A stretch of 64,000 bases of DNA from Miscanthus floridulus (GCF_019320115.1 NC_089595.1:108268158-108332157); one strand, 5' to 3'. Numbered from the stretch's first letter, positions 11,485-25,025 are shown. Numbers and translations: made by a program. Notes: generated by a model not told the origin, from the letters alone.

Positions 11485-14281
11485 ACCTACGCCTTGGCGG
11501 CTACGGCGCCTTTGCTCACCAGCGTGATTAGAGTTTTTTCACACCCTGAGCTTTTTGGCCTTAGCTATGAAAAGTGTCAGTGCGTGTCTAAGAGTTTATC
11601 CACTTGGCCAACTTTCTCTATGCTCGACCCCCTCTCATGTTAAGACTTAGGAGTTAGGGTTGCGGGACACAAACTGTGAGTATAACTGGTCAGACTGCGA
11701 GAGACCTACGCCCAGCGGCTACGGTGCCTTTGCTCACCAGCATGATCAGAATTTGCTCACCTGCACCCCGAGCTTTGAGACCTTAACAACGGAAAGGGTC
11801 GGAACGCGCTAACCTTTTTATACAAAAAGGGGAGAAGGGCTAAAAAGTTGTTTAGGCTATAACGAAATTTAAGAGCTTGTCTATTTTTCACAAGTTCACC
11901 GCCTGGCTTATCTACCTAACTAATTTCTCGCGTAGGATGTTCTCATCCTCTATCTCTATAGGAAAGTCCTGTCCCGGTGGGTCATACAAGTTGATCGGAT
12001 GACTTAGCCATTGCCGAGGGATGGGTAGGGAGCAGCAGGATGCCCCACGCGGGTTATGCCAACCTCGTCATGTACGGCGGACCCGGTTTCCGCTCGAACA
12101 TAGCCGGTAAGAGCTCTTCGAACCCATCACTTATGCCATTGAGGTAAGCTCTGTGCCGGCGGGTCACCTAAATCAATCGGACGATTCGGGCCGCTGCTAA
12201 GAGATGGGCCACCCTTACTTTACACATGTTTTCTTGTATTAATTTCGCTATCGAGCCTTCAACCCTAACAACGGTGGGGGGTTGGGCCTCGCACGGGGGC
12301 TGGCAGGGGTGTCTATTCGGTAGACATTCTTTCTGCCCGACCCCTTCTCACGTTAAAAACTAGGAGCAAGATGTGTGGAAACAAACTTTGAGTAAACCTG
12401 GTCGGACTATGAGAAACCTACGCCTCGACGGCTATGGTGCCTTTGCTCACCAACATGATCAAAGTTTCTGTCCCCACATCCCGAGCTCTAGCCTCCGCCT
12501 TCCTAGGAAGGGTTTGGAGGGCCCCACCTGCGGAATCTTCATCGAGGAGAGGCCGGCGGGTCATCCAAGGTTGATCGAATGACTTGGGTTGCGACCAAGA
12601 AACAAGTAAGGAGCAGTAGGGTACCCCATGCAAGTTACGCCAACTCCATCACGAACAACGGATCTGGACCCCACATGGACATATTCGGTAAGAGCTCCTC
12701 AAAACCGTCACTCGAGCCATCGAGGTAACTTTACCAACCCCCACTTTTCTTTTCCAATACACGATCATTCATTCATGCTCATGCATGCATCCATACATTC
12801 ATCCATATATTCATCCATACATTCATCCCATACATCCAAGCATTGCATATGCAATTGCTGCATCACAACACTTTGCGTCGCGTCACGAAGCAGTAGCCGT
12901 CTCATTCGACATGAGCGGCAACCGACCGAGGTTCGAAGGCCATCCCACGAAGGGCTCGAGGCCGCCTCACGTTAAACAGAGCCAGGGGAGAAAACCTGAG
13001 ATGAGCCCCAGCAGCCCTTGTCCGACCCCACTCGGAAGCGAACAGGGACATCTCGACCTTTCTCTTTTGATCCTAACCTCGAGCCAAGCCCACAGAATCT
13101 CCATCGAGGAGAGGCCAGCGGGCCACCTGAGCCTATTGAACGGCTCAGGCATCTATCGGGAGGTGGGTTAAGGAGTAGTGGAATGCTACATGAGGGCTAT
13201 GCCAACCCCGTCAGCGGATGACAGACCCAGATTCTACTCGGACATACCCGTTAGCGAGCTCACCGAGCGCGACACTTGAGCCATCAAGGCAAGTGTCGTT
13301 AGCTCAGCCCCTCCAGTTGTAGAAACTGAGGATGGACTAACACATGAAATTCGGTCGACCCCTACCGAGGCTCGGGGGCTTGAGCCGCCTGATCCGAACT
13401 TGGGAGACCGGAGTTAGAAGGCTACCCATGAAGGGTCCGAGGCCACCTCGCGTCGAACAGAGCCAGGGGAGAAAATGCAGATGAGCCCCAGCGTCCTTTG
13501 CCCGACCCACTTGGAAGCGGACAAGGTCATCTCAATCTTCTCATTCCATCCTAACCTTGAGCCGAGCCCGCAGAATCCCCACTGAGGGGAGGCCATCGGG
13601 TCACCGGAGCCGCTCTCTAGAATAGCTTGGGCATCTGCCGAGAGGCGGGTTAAGGAGCAATGGAATGCCACACAAGAGCCATGCCGACCCCGTCACAAAC
13701 GACAGACCCGAATTCCACTCGAACATGCCTATTAGCGAGCTCACTGAGCACATCACTCAAGCCATCAAGGCAAGTGACGTTAGCTCAACCCCTTCGATTG
13801 CAGAAACCGTGGACGGGGCGACAATCACAAAGACGAGACGACCCTCGACCGGACCCCCACTACGCGCGGGGGCTCGAGGAACGTAGGACTCGCGAGGAGA
13901 CCGAATGCTCAATCGTAGAACAATGGCTCAGATCCTTAGGAGGGGGTACGCACGAAAACAAGAGACACTTTTCTCCTATCAGTTTTGCCATCCTCTCCTC
14001 GATCTTTAGTGACACCCGACCCCAGCAACGACAAAGGGTCAGGCCTCACTCGGGGGCTGATAAGGGTATATATACACCCTTTCTAAAACAGTCGCCACGC
14101 TCGACCTCGTTCTCACGTTAAACCTAGTGGTAAGGTTTACGGAAACAAACGACTGAGCAAGGCTAGTCGGACTGTGAGAGACCTATGCCTCGGCGGCTAC
14201 GACATATTTACTCACCAACATGATCAGAGTTTCCGTCCTATACCTTGAGCTCTATGGTCTTAACAAACGGAAGGGTCAGAA
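11485..14281 (+). repeat. Element A post-pol spacer of dispersed and tandem repeats
   Basis: No coding domain. A block beginning near ACCTACGCC and containing GCCTTTGCTCACCA recurs near 11484, 11703, 12413 and 14182. A second block with GAGGCCGGCGGGTCA-like sequence, followed by an upstream-of-GTAGCATG-like spacer, recurs near 11970, 12150, 12545, 13105 and 13590. The spacing is irregular, roughly 0.2-0.7 kb. An ATTC/ATCC microsatellite occupies about 12765-12840. The region is typical of spacers between pol and the antisense ORF in Tat elements. Confidence 0.6.
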
Positions 14282-17200
14282 TGTAACAGAACCGACCAAA
14301 TCATAAGAACGTAAGTACAAAAACAATCATCGAAGCGATCAAATTCCTGTACTTAAGCTCCCATAATCCCGGTAGTCCGGAAATCACGAAGGATTTCAAC
14401 CAACTCTCGACATACAAACCAAGATCGTAGTGATTCAACACAACACATCATCCGTTACAACATTTCACAAGTAGCATTCGGATTACATCCATCAGAGTTG
14501 AAATAGAATATTACAAACCAGGTTTGAGTGTGCGGAAGCAACATAGTTTGGTACAAAACATCATAGTTTTCGATTACATTGCCAAGTCTGAGTCATGTCC
14601 CACAAAAGCATTATCAGGTACAAGAACTAGTAGAGACCGTACCCAACGGTCTAGTCTTCATCCCCAGCAGGGAGAAGGCAGTACTTGCAGCAACCAAAGT
14701 AGAACTGGTCATCTGCAACAGGTGGGAGATAAACCCTGAGTACGAGAAGGTACTCAGCTAGACTTACCCGTCAAAACCAGAAATAAAAGACACCAAGGAT
14801 CATGCAAGGCTTTTCAGGTGGGCTAGCTTGACACAGTTGCATAAAAGAGCTTATGATTATAGTAACCAATTTAAACTTAGCATCAAGCTTATCATTATTT
14901 ACTTGTCCACTAGATTAGCACCTGTACTAGAGCACTCACTTATTAGGAGCAAACAATATTAACCATAGCAGGTATAATAAGGCTGTCATCATCATATCAT
15001 CATTTCCGAACCATTATGTTATTAAGTGTATCTACATTGGAGATAAGCCCGTCAAGTTCTCACTAATCGAGAGAGACGGCGACTCGAATCGAATTACAAC
15101 TCAGCTGAGGGGGTATTCCTAACTCTCACCCTGGCATACTTAGCAAGGGTAGCCGTGGGTTACCTTTGGGACAACTCAGGAACCAAATTCGTGGGTTCAA
15201 TCAGCGCCAGCACTCTCAGGGATTACCCTTCTGCCAGGACGATCAGGACTTTTAAATCACCTACCCTTGGACTCACGCCTATGGCTCCCTTCCGAGGCAC
15301 ACTTTATACTTATCGACTCCTGGCCTGAGGTGAGCTACTCGGCTTCGTGGTCGGTCTCCAGACCCGGCCAACTAAGAGAGAGGCATGAGTTCAACATGAA
15401 CAGGAAAGGCTCCAAGAATCAGTCCTTAAGCGACACAGACGGAGTCACTGCAAACCAGCAAGCCCCCGCCCGGTCTTCATTTCAAATTAAGACTGGTTCT
15501 TTTCCACGATAGCAAATATAGCCAACCGTGCCACATGTATCTTCCTATATCTCGCAGGTGACAGGAAATCACCCGACTTCTACCGCGTTCAAGCAGGGCT
15601 AAGCACTACTCGAGCCTGAGCTACATAGGATTCAGGGTATCAATATCTGGACAAGGAATGGATAACCAATGCAGCAAGTGTTTGCATCCAACACCTAAAC
15701 TTAATGCAACAATATATGTAATAATAATACTGTAACTGCAGTTCGGAAATTAGGAGGCTTAATATGCTCCGGGGCTTGCCTTTCACAAAGTTGCAAGGAC
15801 GGTGGTCTGGGCACTCAACGGTGACCTCGTCTGGCACTTCTCCTGAAGGCTGCTCCTCCTGAATCTCCGGCGTCGGCTGCTGCTGCTCGCTCGGTTCCTC
15901 GAATTCCAGCAGGGTTACTCCTTCTGGTACACCTATTGCATGCCGATGCAAAAGATAAATATCATGGATGCATAAGGAATGACATGATGATTATGATGAA
16001 TGAATCACAGTACGTGTTTACCGAAAACATCACTGGACACTCGTTTACCGAGTAATTAGCTCTATTCAAATCACTTTAAGCATGTATCTACTTAACTTAA
16101 AGAACAAGATCAACTTACCTAACTTGCATAACCTAAGATAAAGATGCTCATCTTCAGTTAAAGGTCTAACACCTAAGAACATTACCACAAACTTAGAATA
16201 GTAAAGGTATACATAATTTAACATTTAAAGTTTCATATGCATACAAGTAGTCCCTTAATTCAATCACAACCAAAGTTCTACAATTCCAAATGACTTGCAT
16301 GAGGACATCCTGGAAAGCTTATGAAATTTTCTACAAATCAATGGTAAACAGCAAAGCATGATTCTTATGTTAACCAAATCAATTTCCAGCAAACCTAGAA
16401 TCTGTCCAGAAATGACAGGGTTACTAACTTAATTATTTAATGATTGTGCAAAAGCATAATTTGATCAAACCAAGTTTACCAACTTGTTTTTCATACCTAA
16501 GAAACATCAGAAAGTATAGTGCCAACTTCTAAATAAATTATTTAATATCCTTTTCCAATTTATTTAGTTAATTAGGTGATTTAAGAAATATATAGTAAAA
16601 CTATTCATAAAAATCTACAAAAATTACAGTAGCTATCTCATGCTGCACATAGACTACCATAAAAATTTCAAAGCCATTGGGCAAGTAGAACTTGCTGTAT
16701 CCAAAATAACAGGTGGCATGTCTATTTTTAGCATAATTAGGAAACCTTATTAAAAAGTGTCAAGCAACAGATTTCCCATTTTTCCTAGCATCATTCTAGC
16801 ATAAGAATAGCACTCACCAAATTTTACCGTTACTGGATCTATAGAAAAATTATGAAAATTCATACAAGATCCATCCATTAATAAAAGGAATTTCTATAAC
16901 TCAAAAACTACACATGCACTAGCTCTGAAATTTTAACCAGAGATTCTACTAAGCAATAATAGATTACCCACAAAATTTCATAATTTTTGGACCACAGATA
17001 CTCAAGATAAAATTCAAACAAGTTTGCATGTATCCAAAAACATATTTCAAAGTCCTATTTAATTCATCCAGAATTTCTAAAACATATGCCCATATAATAT
17101 TTTTATTAAATACTAGACATTATCATGAACTCAACAAAATTGGAACCATATCCTTTGGATCTACCAAACTTGAGTTACATATTTTTGAATCTATACACCA

Positions 17201-18963
17201 AACTGTGAAATAATAAAACAAAACAAATAAGGAAACAAAACTCAGCCACAGTTGGGCCGGCCCGAAGGAACAGCGGCCCGCGAACAACGCTGGCGTGGCC
17301 CAAGACGCGGCGTGGCCCACGCTGAGCTCCCGCCTCAGCCTCGGCGGCTGACAGCCGGGTCCCGCGAGACAGCGAGACAGGCAGGGGAGCGGAGGACGAC
17401 GACGGCGCAACTCGCCGCCGGTGGCTCCTCCGACGAAGGCAACAGTGCCAACAGTTTTGCCTCACCCTAGCAGACCTAGGGGAACCATCGATTGCAGCTA
17501 CGGACGTAGCTAGAGGGGGTGGCGATGGCCACGACGGCGCTCGGCCACGGCACGGCCGGCTCCGACGACGCTACGGCGCCGCAGCCCTAACGGGTGGCTC
17601 GAGGAGCTTCGGTGGTGTTCCTAGGACCTAGCGCGAGCCAGAGGAGGGGATGGGAATGGCATGAGGAGAGCTGGCCACGCGGAGTGCTAACTCCGGTGAG
17701 GTCCGACAAGGCGGTGGTGGGGAAAAACCGGCGATTGGCCCTTACCGATGCACGATTGACTCGCTAGCACGGTGGAAAAGGGAGAGGGGATCACGGCGGG
17801 GCTCTGGGTGAGCTGGGCAACACGTTTTTGCCAAGACGCGGGAGCTAGGCGAGAGCGAAGTTCCGACGGCAATGGCGGGCGGCTCGGTGCTGCGCTGTGG
17901 GAGGCGAAGAATGCAAACAGGGGCGTGCGAGTGCGTCGAGCAGGCGCGGGGTGGCTTCAAGACGCGGCTGGCCGTGCCAGGGCGCCCACGGCGCGTGGCC
18001 TGCATGCTCAGGCGATCGGCGACGGGTGGCGCCACGCGTCGAAGGTTTTCTGAAACGGTCGGCCATGTTCACTGAACGTTTTCTAAAAACGCGATTCAGA
18101 GCTCCACGACGGTGACTGACCGAGCGAGTTTGACGATGATTACCTCCTAAACCGTGACAATCTGGGTTAAGTTGTAGTTAACAAAGTTGGAGACCTACGT
18201 GAGTACTACAAATTTGCTAATTGGAGCTCGAGCTAGTTTGGCTTGGTTAGGGAGATACAAGGTGACAAAGCTGGGTACATGAAACTGCAACACACATAAG
18301 GACTTAGAAAAATTTCTAAGTCTGAATCAGCATGTACTTCTGACTTGTGGGCCATGTTTGACCATGTTCCACACATTTTCATGGGTTGGTCATAAAACAA
18401 CTTTTGTTCCTTGATAAATTAGCTACAACTTTTGTAAAGAGTGCACAGCCATGCAAAGTCTCTAAGTTGGACTTTTGAATCAGTCAAATAGTGGCACTCT
18501 AGGGTTCACTTCAAGTCAAACCTCCATTCAAGGGCAATCTTGTCATTTTGACCTACATGAACAATGTTCCAACAAGTAACCTAAGTGTAGTTAAGGTGTA
18601 ATAGACCATGATCAACCACTTAACCAAATTGTTATACCACTTCTAATGATCACATGTGATACAGAAATTAAAACAAGCAATTCATACATATGTTTCAATA
18701 CAATGTTTCACATGTTGCATGACCTTGTTGTTATCCTATACTTGTCACATTACTACCATGTTGCCATGCTTCAAGATATGAGAAATGCATGTTGCATTCA
18801 TATGTTGCACTACTACCATTCACAAGCAATCAAGTACAAAACAAACAGAATATGCGAATGTTTCATATGTATGTTTCATGGACAATGGCATGATGACATA
18901 GTTGATGCATATGTTTATGAGATGAAATGCAATTAGTAGAAGCCAAACACCTAGGGTGTTACA
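14282..18963 (-). repeat. Solo LTR, Tekay/Del-like, inserted in element A (TSD CAGAA)
   Basis: It starts TGTAACAG and ends GTGTTACA, flanked by the perfect 5-bp duplication CAGAA (14277-14281 and 18964-18968). The ends and the segment around 14700-14760 resemble the LTRs of element F. Compared with F it lies in the minus orientation. At 4682 bp it is longer than F's LTR (3689 bp). No internal region is present, so it is a solo LTR left by LTR-LTR recombination. ORFs inside it are not gene-like. Confidence 0.85.
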
Positions 18964-19099
18964 CAGAATGCATTAACCCCTTTTCACACATAAAAGGGGA
19001 GGAAAAACAAATCCGTTCGCACCAAAACAAAGGAACATACTTGGTCAAATGAAACAAAATGACAAGTTTATTTAAAGCAATACGCAAAGGTCAGCACAT

Positions 19100-22000
19100 G
19101 TCCTCTAATTACAAGAGTGATCGACCTATTGAACTAACTAACCCCTCTAGGGGAGAACTATGCTCTCTATCATGTCCGCTAGGTCCTGCGAAAGGGGAGC
19201 CACCGCTGCTTCCATCTCCTCCAGCTCATGGGCCTCATAGCTAGGCACGAAGCCGTGGCTCATCATCTCCAGGTCGATACTGTCCCCATAAGGATTGATT
19301 CACCCCAGTGTGAAGAGCACTTCTCTCAAGCTAGCGCACCAGCGCTGAGATCTCGATAGCACGGGCCACGAGTGAGCTGGTCCCCTCCAATCGCACCACC
19401 TCAAGGTCATCGTAGACCACTCTGAGGGCAGCGCTTAGGATACCAAGCTCGTCACTCTCTGCTTGAAGATTCCTTCTTGCCTTGGCGAGGTCCACGACCA
19501 TCCCAGCAGAAACGCTCTCGACCTCTAGCTTTCTGAGCTTGGCCTAGAAGGAGCCGACCTTCTACTGCACGCCATCGTGCCCTTGGCAGGCCTAGTCATG
19601 CTCTCAGATGGCCTAGCTGTGCTCCTCATGAGTCACGCCATGCTCCGAGTGGAGCCTCTCCATGGTTTGGAGCAGCTCATACCGCTCCTTGCGTAACCAC
19701 GCAATTGCCGCAGCGTCTAGGCTCGCCCTCTTCTCTAGAGCCGCGAGCTTCTCCTCGACCCTCAGCATCAACTTCCTTTCCTTCTCAACCTTGGCCAGAA
19801 GGTCGAGGATCTTCTGGCAGGCCACGACATCCCTCTAGAGCAGCTCGTCCTGCTCCTTCCTAACCTTGGTGGCCTCCTCATCATCTTTCCGCGACCTCAC
19901 CGACAGGGCCTCGAACACCCTCTCGGCCTCGTCAGCATGCCGACAGGCCTTAGCCACCCATGACCGAAGACTACCTGCCTCCTCAGCAAGGGGAGTCAGC
20001 GCAACCACCTTTTGCTAGGCGGCAGCAAGCAGAGCCGTCACCTCCCTACACAGCCACGCCTCCTCGATAAGGTGGTCCTAGGTTTCCTTCTCCTCATGAA
20101 GGAACCGTGACTTCCCCTAGCTACGAGCGATGAGGGACTAAAAGAAGATGATGGTCAGAATATAAAAATATGCGAAGAAAGGAAAGGGTAAGAAGTAGGA
20201 TCAAGCAAATACCCAGCCAGCGGGAACGACAACATTGGTCAAGGCATCCCAGACATGGTCTAGGGCTTCGAGCACGGACATGACTCCCACATCGAGGCTC
20301 TCCTGCTCCATGCTCTCGACGTCATCGTCGAGGGTGAAGAGCATCGACGCTGGGTCCTGCGGATTTGTCCATCGGAGCAGGGGCTCGCCCCGCGCAGGTG
20401 AGTCACCACCCACCGACGTTAGGGCTAGAGACGACTCCTCGCCGGCTTCGAGCGCTGCCGAGTCCTCTCACCGTGACGTTCTCGCTGGGACGCCCCCTCC
20501 GGCGATGGAAGGGGTCAGCGGTACAAGCGCTGACCTCTCTCCAAGCACCACGATGTCCGAGGACCCCTCGGTCGTGTCCCCCTCCATCAGGCCCATGCTA
20601 GACTTCGTCGCCTAGGCTGCCGATGGCGCAGATCGTGCCGGTACCTTAGGCGCCACCATGATAGCGCCCGGCTATGACCCGCCTATCACAGCCACTGCCA
20701 CCCCACCTACGTTGCGGGGTCACGACCGGCTACGTCGCACCCACCGCAGTTGGTAGCCTCGTTCGCCCCATCATTGACAGCGGTGTCACCACCATCGCTG
20801 GCTGCTCGGTGACCTCCGAAGGCGCCCCTTGGGCCCCCATGTCTACCCATCTCGTTGAGGGCACGGGCACCACCGTGGGCATTGCCTATCCGGCCGGAGA
20901 CGGGGTCACACTAGCGTCGCTCCTGCCCAAAACAGGAGTGGCATCAGCCGACGGCTACCACCTCGCTTGGAGGGCAACGCTCTTCTTTGGTGCCAACGCC
21001 AAAGGATTACGCTGCCTCCCGATGATGTAAGAAACAAAAAACATAAGTCACGATGAAATCCACACAAAATAGAGGAAGCAGGGGAACTGATAACTTACCT
21101 CAGCGCCGTCGGGCGGCATATATGTTTGGGAGGCGAACCCCCCGACCTCTGCTCTGCCTCATTAGGGTGAGGCTGCTTCGAGCCCACCCCCTGCTCCTAA
21201 GCAGAGGGGCTCACTCCCCTTGACTCTTGGGGTACGACAGTGGAGCCGCTTGCCTCCGCCGGCATTTCAGGCGCGGCAGCAGAGCTGCCCACCCCTATTG
21301 ACTCCCGAGGGAGGCCGACGGTACGTCCCACCTCCGCTGGCTCCCCGGACGTACCCTCCCCTCCGTGGAACGGAAATGGTCCTGACTCCTGCAAGGGCGA
21401 ACCACTACCTATCAGCGCATCTTTGTTCTCAAGGATGCCCCACTCGACATTGTCGGCTACCTCGTCGTCGTCGCCATCATCGTCGTCGTCGTCGCTGTCG
21501 GTGTCCTCCCCTCATTCCCGCGCTTGCAGCTTCCACTGCCTTTTCCTCCTCTTGTCGTCCTTTGCCTTCCTCAGCCGCTCGCCCTCAGCGCGATTCGCTG
21601 CCCTCACAGATGAATCCCTCGACAATGGAGCCATGTGATCCATGAACATGAGGTCCCTCGACTGGTCCCATCCCCCTTAAAGTTAGTATCAAGAGGTCAG
21701 GAAATCAACTAAAGAAAAGACGCGGAAAGGGGAAACTTACGAAGATGATGTGATCGGGCTCTGGTCGCATTAGAGGATGCCCCGACACTAGATAAATGAA
21801 GTCGAGGGGGGTGCCCGTGTCATCCCACGAAGGCTCCTTTGCCTCCTTAATTTGTTGCGCGATCTCGGAGTTGGAAAGCGTCCCCTCGACAAGCGTCGTT
21901 CCATCGAACGACACCTTGGGCGCCATTGCGTATAGCGGGAGCGCATGCATCATCAATAGCGCCACCCTCCTTGCGTGGTAGGCCCTGATGATGCCCGACC

Positions 22001-22175
22001 CCTTTAGGCCGCTCTCCTTTAGGATGTGGATGGTGGCGATGTGATCCTGGATCTTCTTCTTGTCCTTCTCCAGGATGCCCCACTTCCTCCCTGACTCCGG
22101 GGCCTCCTCGATCAGGCGCCCGGTGAACTCCATAGGGCAGCGGCGGCAGTGTTCTTGAGGTAGAACCACTGTGAG
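19100..22175 (-). pseudogene. Antisense accessory ORF of element A (putative gypsy-type transposon domain, coiled coil), decayed
   Basis: Read on the minus strand, opposite to gag and RT. The N-terminal side (22169-21705) has SQWFYLKN and MEFTGRLIEEAPESGRKWG, like the plant 'putative gypsy type transposon' domain. Next comes a charged stretch with an Asp run (21455-21520), a Gly/Pro/Ser-rich linker, then long coiled coil (about 20100-19500: KILDLLAKVEKERKLMLRVE, LRKERYELLQTMERLHSEHG). The C-terminal tail near 19330 reads LERSALHTGVNQSL. Stops are frequent and mostly TAG. The function of these antisense ORFs is not known. The upstream end is cut at the junction with element C. Confidence 0.65.
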
Positions 22176-22957
22176 TTATCTAGCAGCTGTAAAAATTTGA
22201 GCTTCATTTGACTTCTAGATTGCTACCAGATTTCAATTATTCCACCACTGCTACATGCTGAAAACGGCTGCACTATAGCTGATAAGTTTCACTCCAAAAC
22301 TAAGGCATCTCTTATCCAATTCTCATGAAATTTCTACAGCATCTCATAACATAAGTCTAGAGCATGTACACCAATTTTCATGTCAATCCAATAAGTTTTG
22401 TTCACTCAAACATGGCTAAGATCACAACTAGCTTAGATTTTCAATATAGGACAGATTTCAATCACTTGAGCTATACTTCATCAAGTATGAATCAAACTTG
22501 AAACCAACTTATTTGAATACTTTCACAAGACATAAATCCAATCAATATACTTACTAAATGTCATCTCATTAATTTATCCAACACAAATCAATCCAAACTT
22601 GATTACTAAGCAATTATCCATTCAATCAACTTATAGCAAGCAACATTGCATATTTATCCAATTCAATCAACTCATATGCACCCAAATAAAATGATCAACA
22701 AAAGATATACCTTGGTTAGCTCATGATCATCCAATTAGCAAGTTTCAACTCAAATATTTTTGCAAGCCATCAAATATTCTAATAAATCACCCCAACTTGA
22801 ATATGACACTTGTATGTTGATAGCACTTGGACTTCACTCAATTTTCACTTGGCATTGGGTTTGGATATGCACTAGGCTTCATATCTTGACTCAACATATG
22901 ATGATCAATATAAAATCAATTGAATCAAGTCTCTAATGCCAATGGTACCTATAATCA
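22176..22957 (-). other. Non-coding internal remnant of element C
   Basis: AT-rich sequence downstream of the gag stop. No DSG protease, integrase or RT motif was found on either strand. It may be 3' untranslated sequence of a gag-only element or an unrelated piece. Confidence 0.4.
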
Positions 22958-24962
22958 ATCATCCACTTTTTGATGGTACCCAAATAAGTTTGGGTCCTCT
23001 CAAGTTAGGAGCAACATACTTAGGCATAGCCTTAGTATGAGTAGCGGGATGTATTGCAATAGTAATCATAGAGGTACCATTACCATCCTTTCTAAGCACA
23101 TTATTATCAACAATTGAAATAGGCTTAGAAATGTCATCTAGGGGACATGAATGTGCCATGTGTCCCCTTTTCCGACATGAGTAGCACTTTCTATTTGCTT
23201 GAGCCTTTTCTTCATTGATCATGTTGTGCTTCTCATTGCCTTGCTTCTCCTTGTTTGCTTGAGCCTTCTTCTCAAGCTTGTTTGGACAACCCGAAGCTAG
23301 GTGGCCCAATGTGTCACAACTAAAGCATCTCATGTGAGCAATCTTCTTCATTTTCTCTTCTTTGTTCTTGCTAACTTGCTTTGCATCTTGATTCATCCTT
23401 GGACGCATTGCTCTTTCTCTTGCTTTTCCACCCCTTCTAGTTTTCTTCTTCTTTATCATTAAATCACCACCATCTTCATGGTTGATCTTGACTTGCTCTT
23501 AGGGTGTCTTCTTTTGCTCAACTTGTGACTTTGGTTGAGGCTTTTCTAGTTGCTTCACCAATTGCTTGGTTGGGCACATTGAGATAAGATGACCCCAAGT
23601 GCGGCACTTGAAGCACTTCACATGCTTGAGCCTCTCTTCTTCTTTTATCTTCTTGAGCTTCTCAAGGTTAGGGCAACCATTTGCAAGGTGTCCCGCTTCA
23701 TGACACCGGCAGCACATGGTTTGAGAGAGCTTTCTTTGTTGTAACTTCTTCATCCTTCTTTCTCTCTTTCTTTCGTCCTTTGTCATCTCCTTCTTGAAGC
23801 CAAAGCCACACTTGTCACCATAGTTTCTTTGAGTCTTCAACATGTGCTCAAAGGTGACTTTTGAGTTGTAGCACCTCTCTAACTTGTTGCTCAAATTTTT
23901 CACTTCATTTTTGAGCTCATTGTTCTCCTTCAAAAGGTTAGCCTCACAAGACATAGAAGTAGAACAAGCATCTAATTGTGAAGAACATGGAATTTCTAAT
24001 AAATCATCACTAGAGGTGGATACATGCTTCTTGCCTACATCACAAGGGTTAGCAACAATATGTGATTGATCAATTGACCCATGTGATGAGCTCTCACTAG
24101 TTTTAGTTTTTCCATTAGAAATCTCCATAGTGAGAAAAGCATGGTCTTGTACCAAGTTATCATGAGCAACACTAAGTTTCTCATGAGCCAATTTTAGCTC
24201 CTCATGTGAACAATTAGTAACATAAAGTAGATATTTTTGTTGTTCACATGTGTTCTTTAGAAAAGAGTTTTCATTTTTCAATTTCTCAGTTTTAGCCATC
24301 TCTTTTTCTAAAGCTTTGATCATGCCACCATATCTATCTAGAAGCTCCTCATATGAATCAAGATCAATCACATTTGTATTAGATACCTTAGTGTCACCTT
24401 ATGACATGAAGCAATGTGATGTAGTTGGAGAGCTTGAAGAAACATCACTCTCATACCCCGAGCATGATCCATTATTATCACCATCAAGTGTGCATGGAGT
24501 AGCATCATCATTGGCATCACTTGTGGCATCATCATCAATCTTGTCAAGTGATCTTGTGATATGATTATTATCATCATCACTTGACCATGAGGTGGAGCAA
24601 TCTTTCTCCATCACCACATTGTGATCATGCTTGACACACTCATGCGCCTCCTTCTTGGGCTCATCATCATCATCGAAGACTGTCCCATACTTCTCATTGA
24701 GATAACTCCAAATCTCATGGGCGGTCTTCATGTCAATGATCTCTCCAAAGATGTTATCATGCAAGGATCTATACATGATGTTAGTAGCTTGGATATCGAG
24801 ATCTAGGTATTTCTCTTGTGCTTGAGTTAGATTATCTTCATCCAACACATGAGAAAAGCCTACATCTACCATCCACCATATTTGAGGGCAAATAAACTTA
24901 AAATTGCATATCATCCAATTTTTCCATTGTGTAAAGTGTGTGCCATAAAAATGTGTGGACAA
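22958..24962 (-). pseudogene. Element C gag with four CCHC zinc knuckles
   Basis: One minus-strand frame with two TAA stops (24399 and 23499). The N-terminal part matches Copia gag: THFTQWKNWMICNFKF and AQEKYLDLDIQATNIMYRSL, AHEIWSYLNEKYG. A coiled-coil middle follows (ENNELKNEVKNLSNKLERC). Four knuckles of C-X2-C-X4-H-X4-C form come next: CCRCHEAGHLANGC, CFKCRTWGHLISMC, CFSCDTLGHLASGC and CYSCRKRGHMAHSC. It ends GPKLIWVPSKSG and a stop, the place where Sirevirus gag passes to pol. Element E's gag has two knuckles. The role would be capsid formation and RNA binding. Confidence 0.8.
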
Positions 24963-25025
24963 TCAACATCTAGCCCATAAGCCGCCATCCTCTCGGGTCG
25001 GTGAAGACCACAAATGAGAGACCTA

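Larger units (their letters stand above)
6604..22175 (+). mobile_element. Element A: decayed Tat-type Ty3/Gypsy retrotransposon, 3' end lost
   Basis: Order on the plus strand: 5' LTR (6604-7771), primer-binding site, gag, protease and reverse transcriptase to 11484, repeat-rich spacer, solo Tekay-like LTR inserted at 14282-18963, then an accessory ORF on the opposite strand up to about 22175. An antisense ORF after pol is a known trait of the plant Tat lineage (Grande, Retand, RIRE2-like). RNase H, integrase and the 3' LTR are missing. The coding frames carry many stops, several explained by C-to-T changes. The right border is placed where antisense-ORF sequence gives way to element C and is uncertain by about 15 bases. 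Confidence 0.75.
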
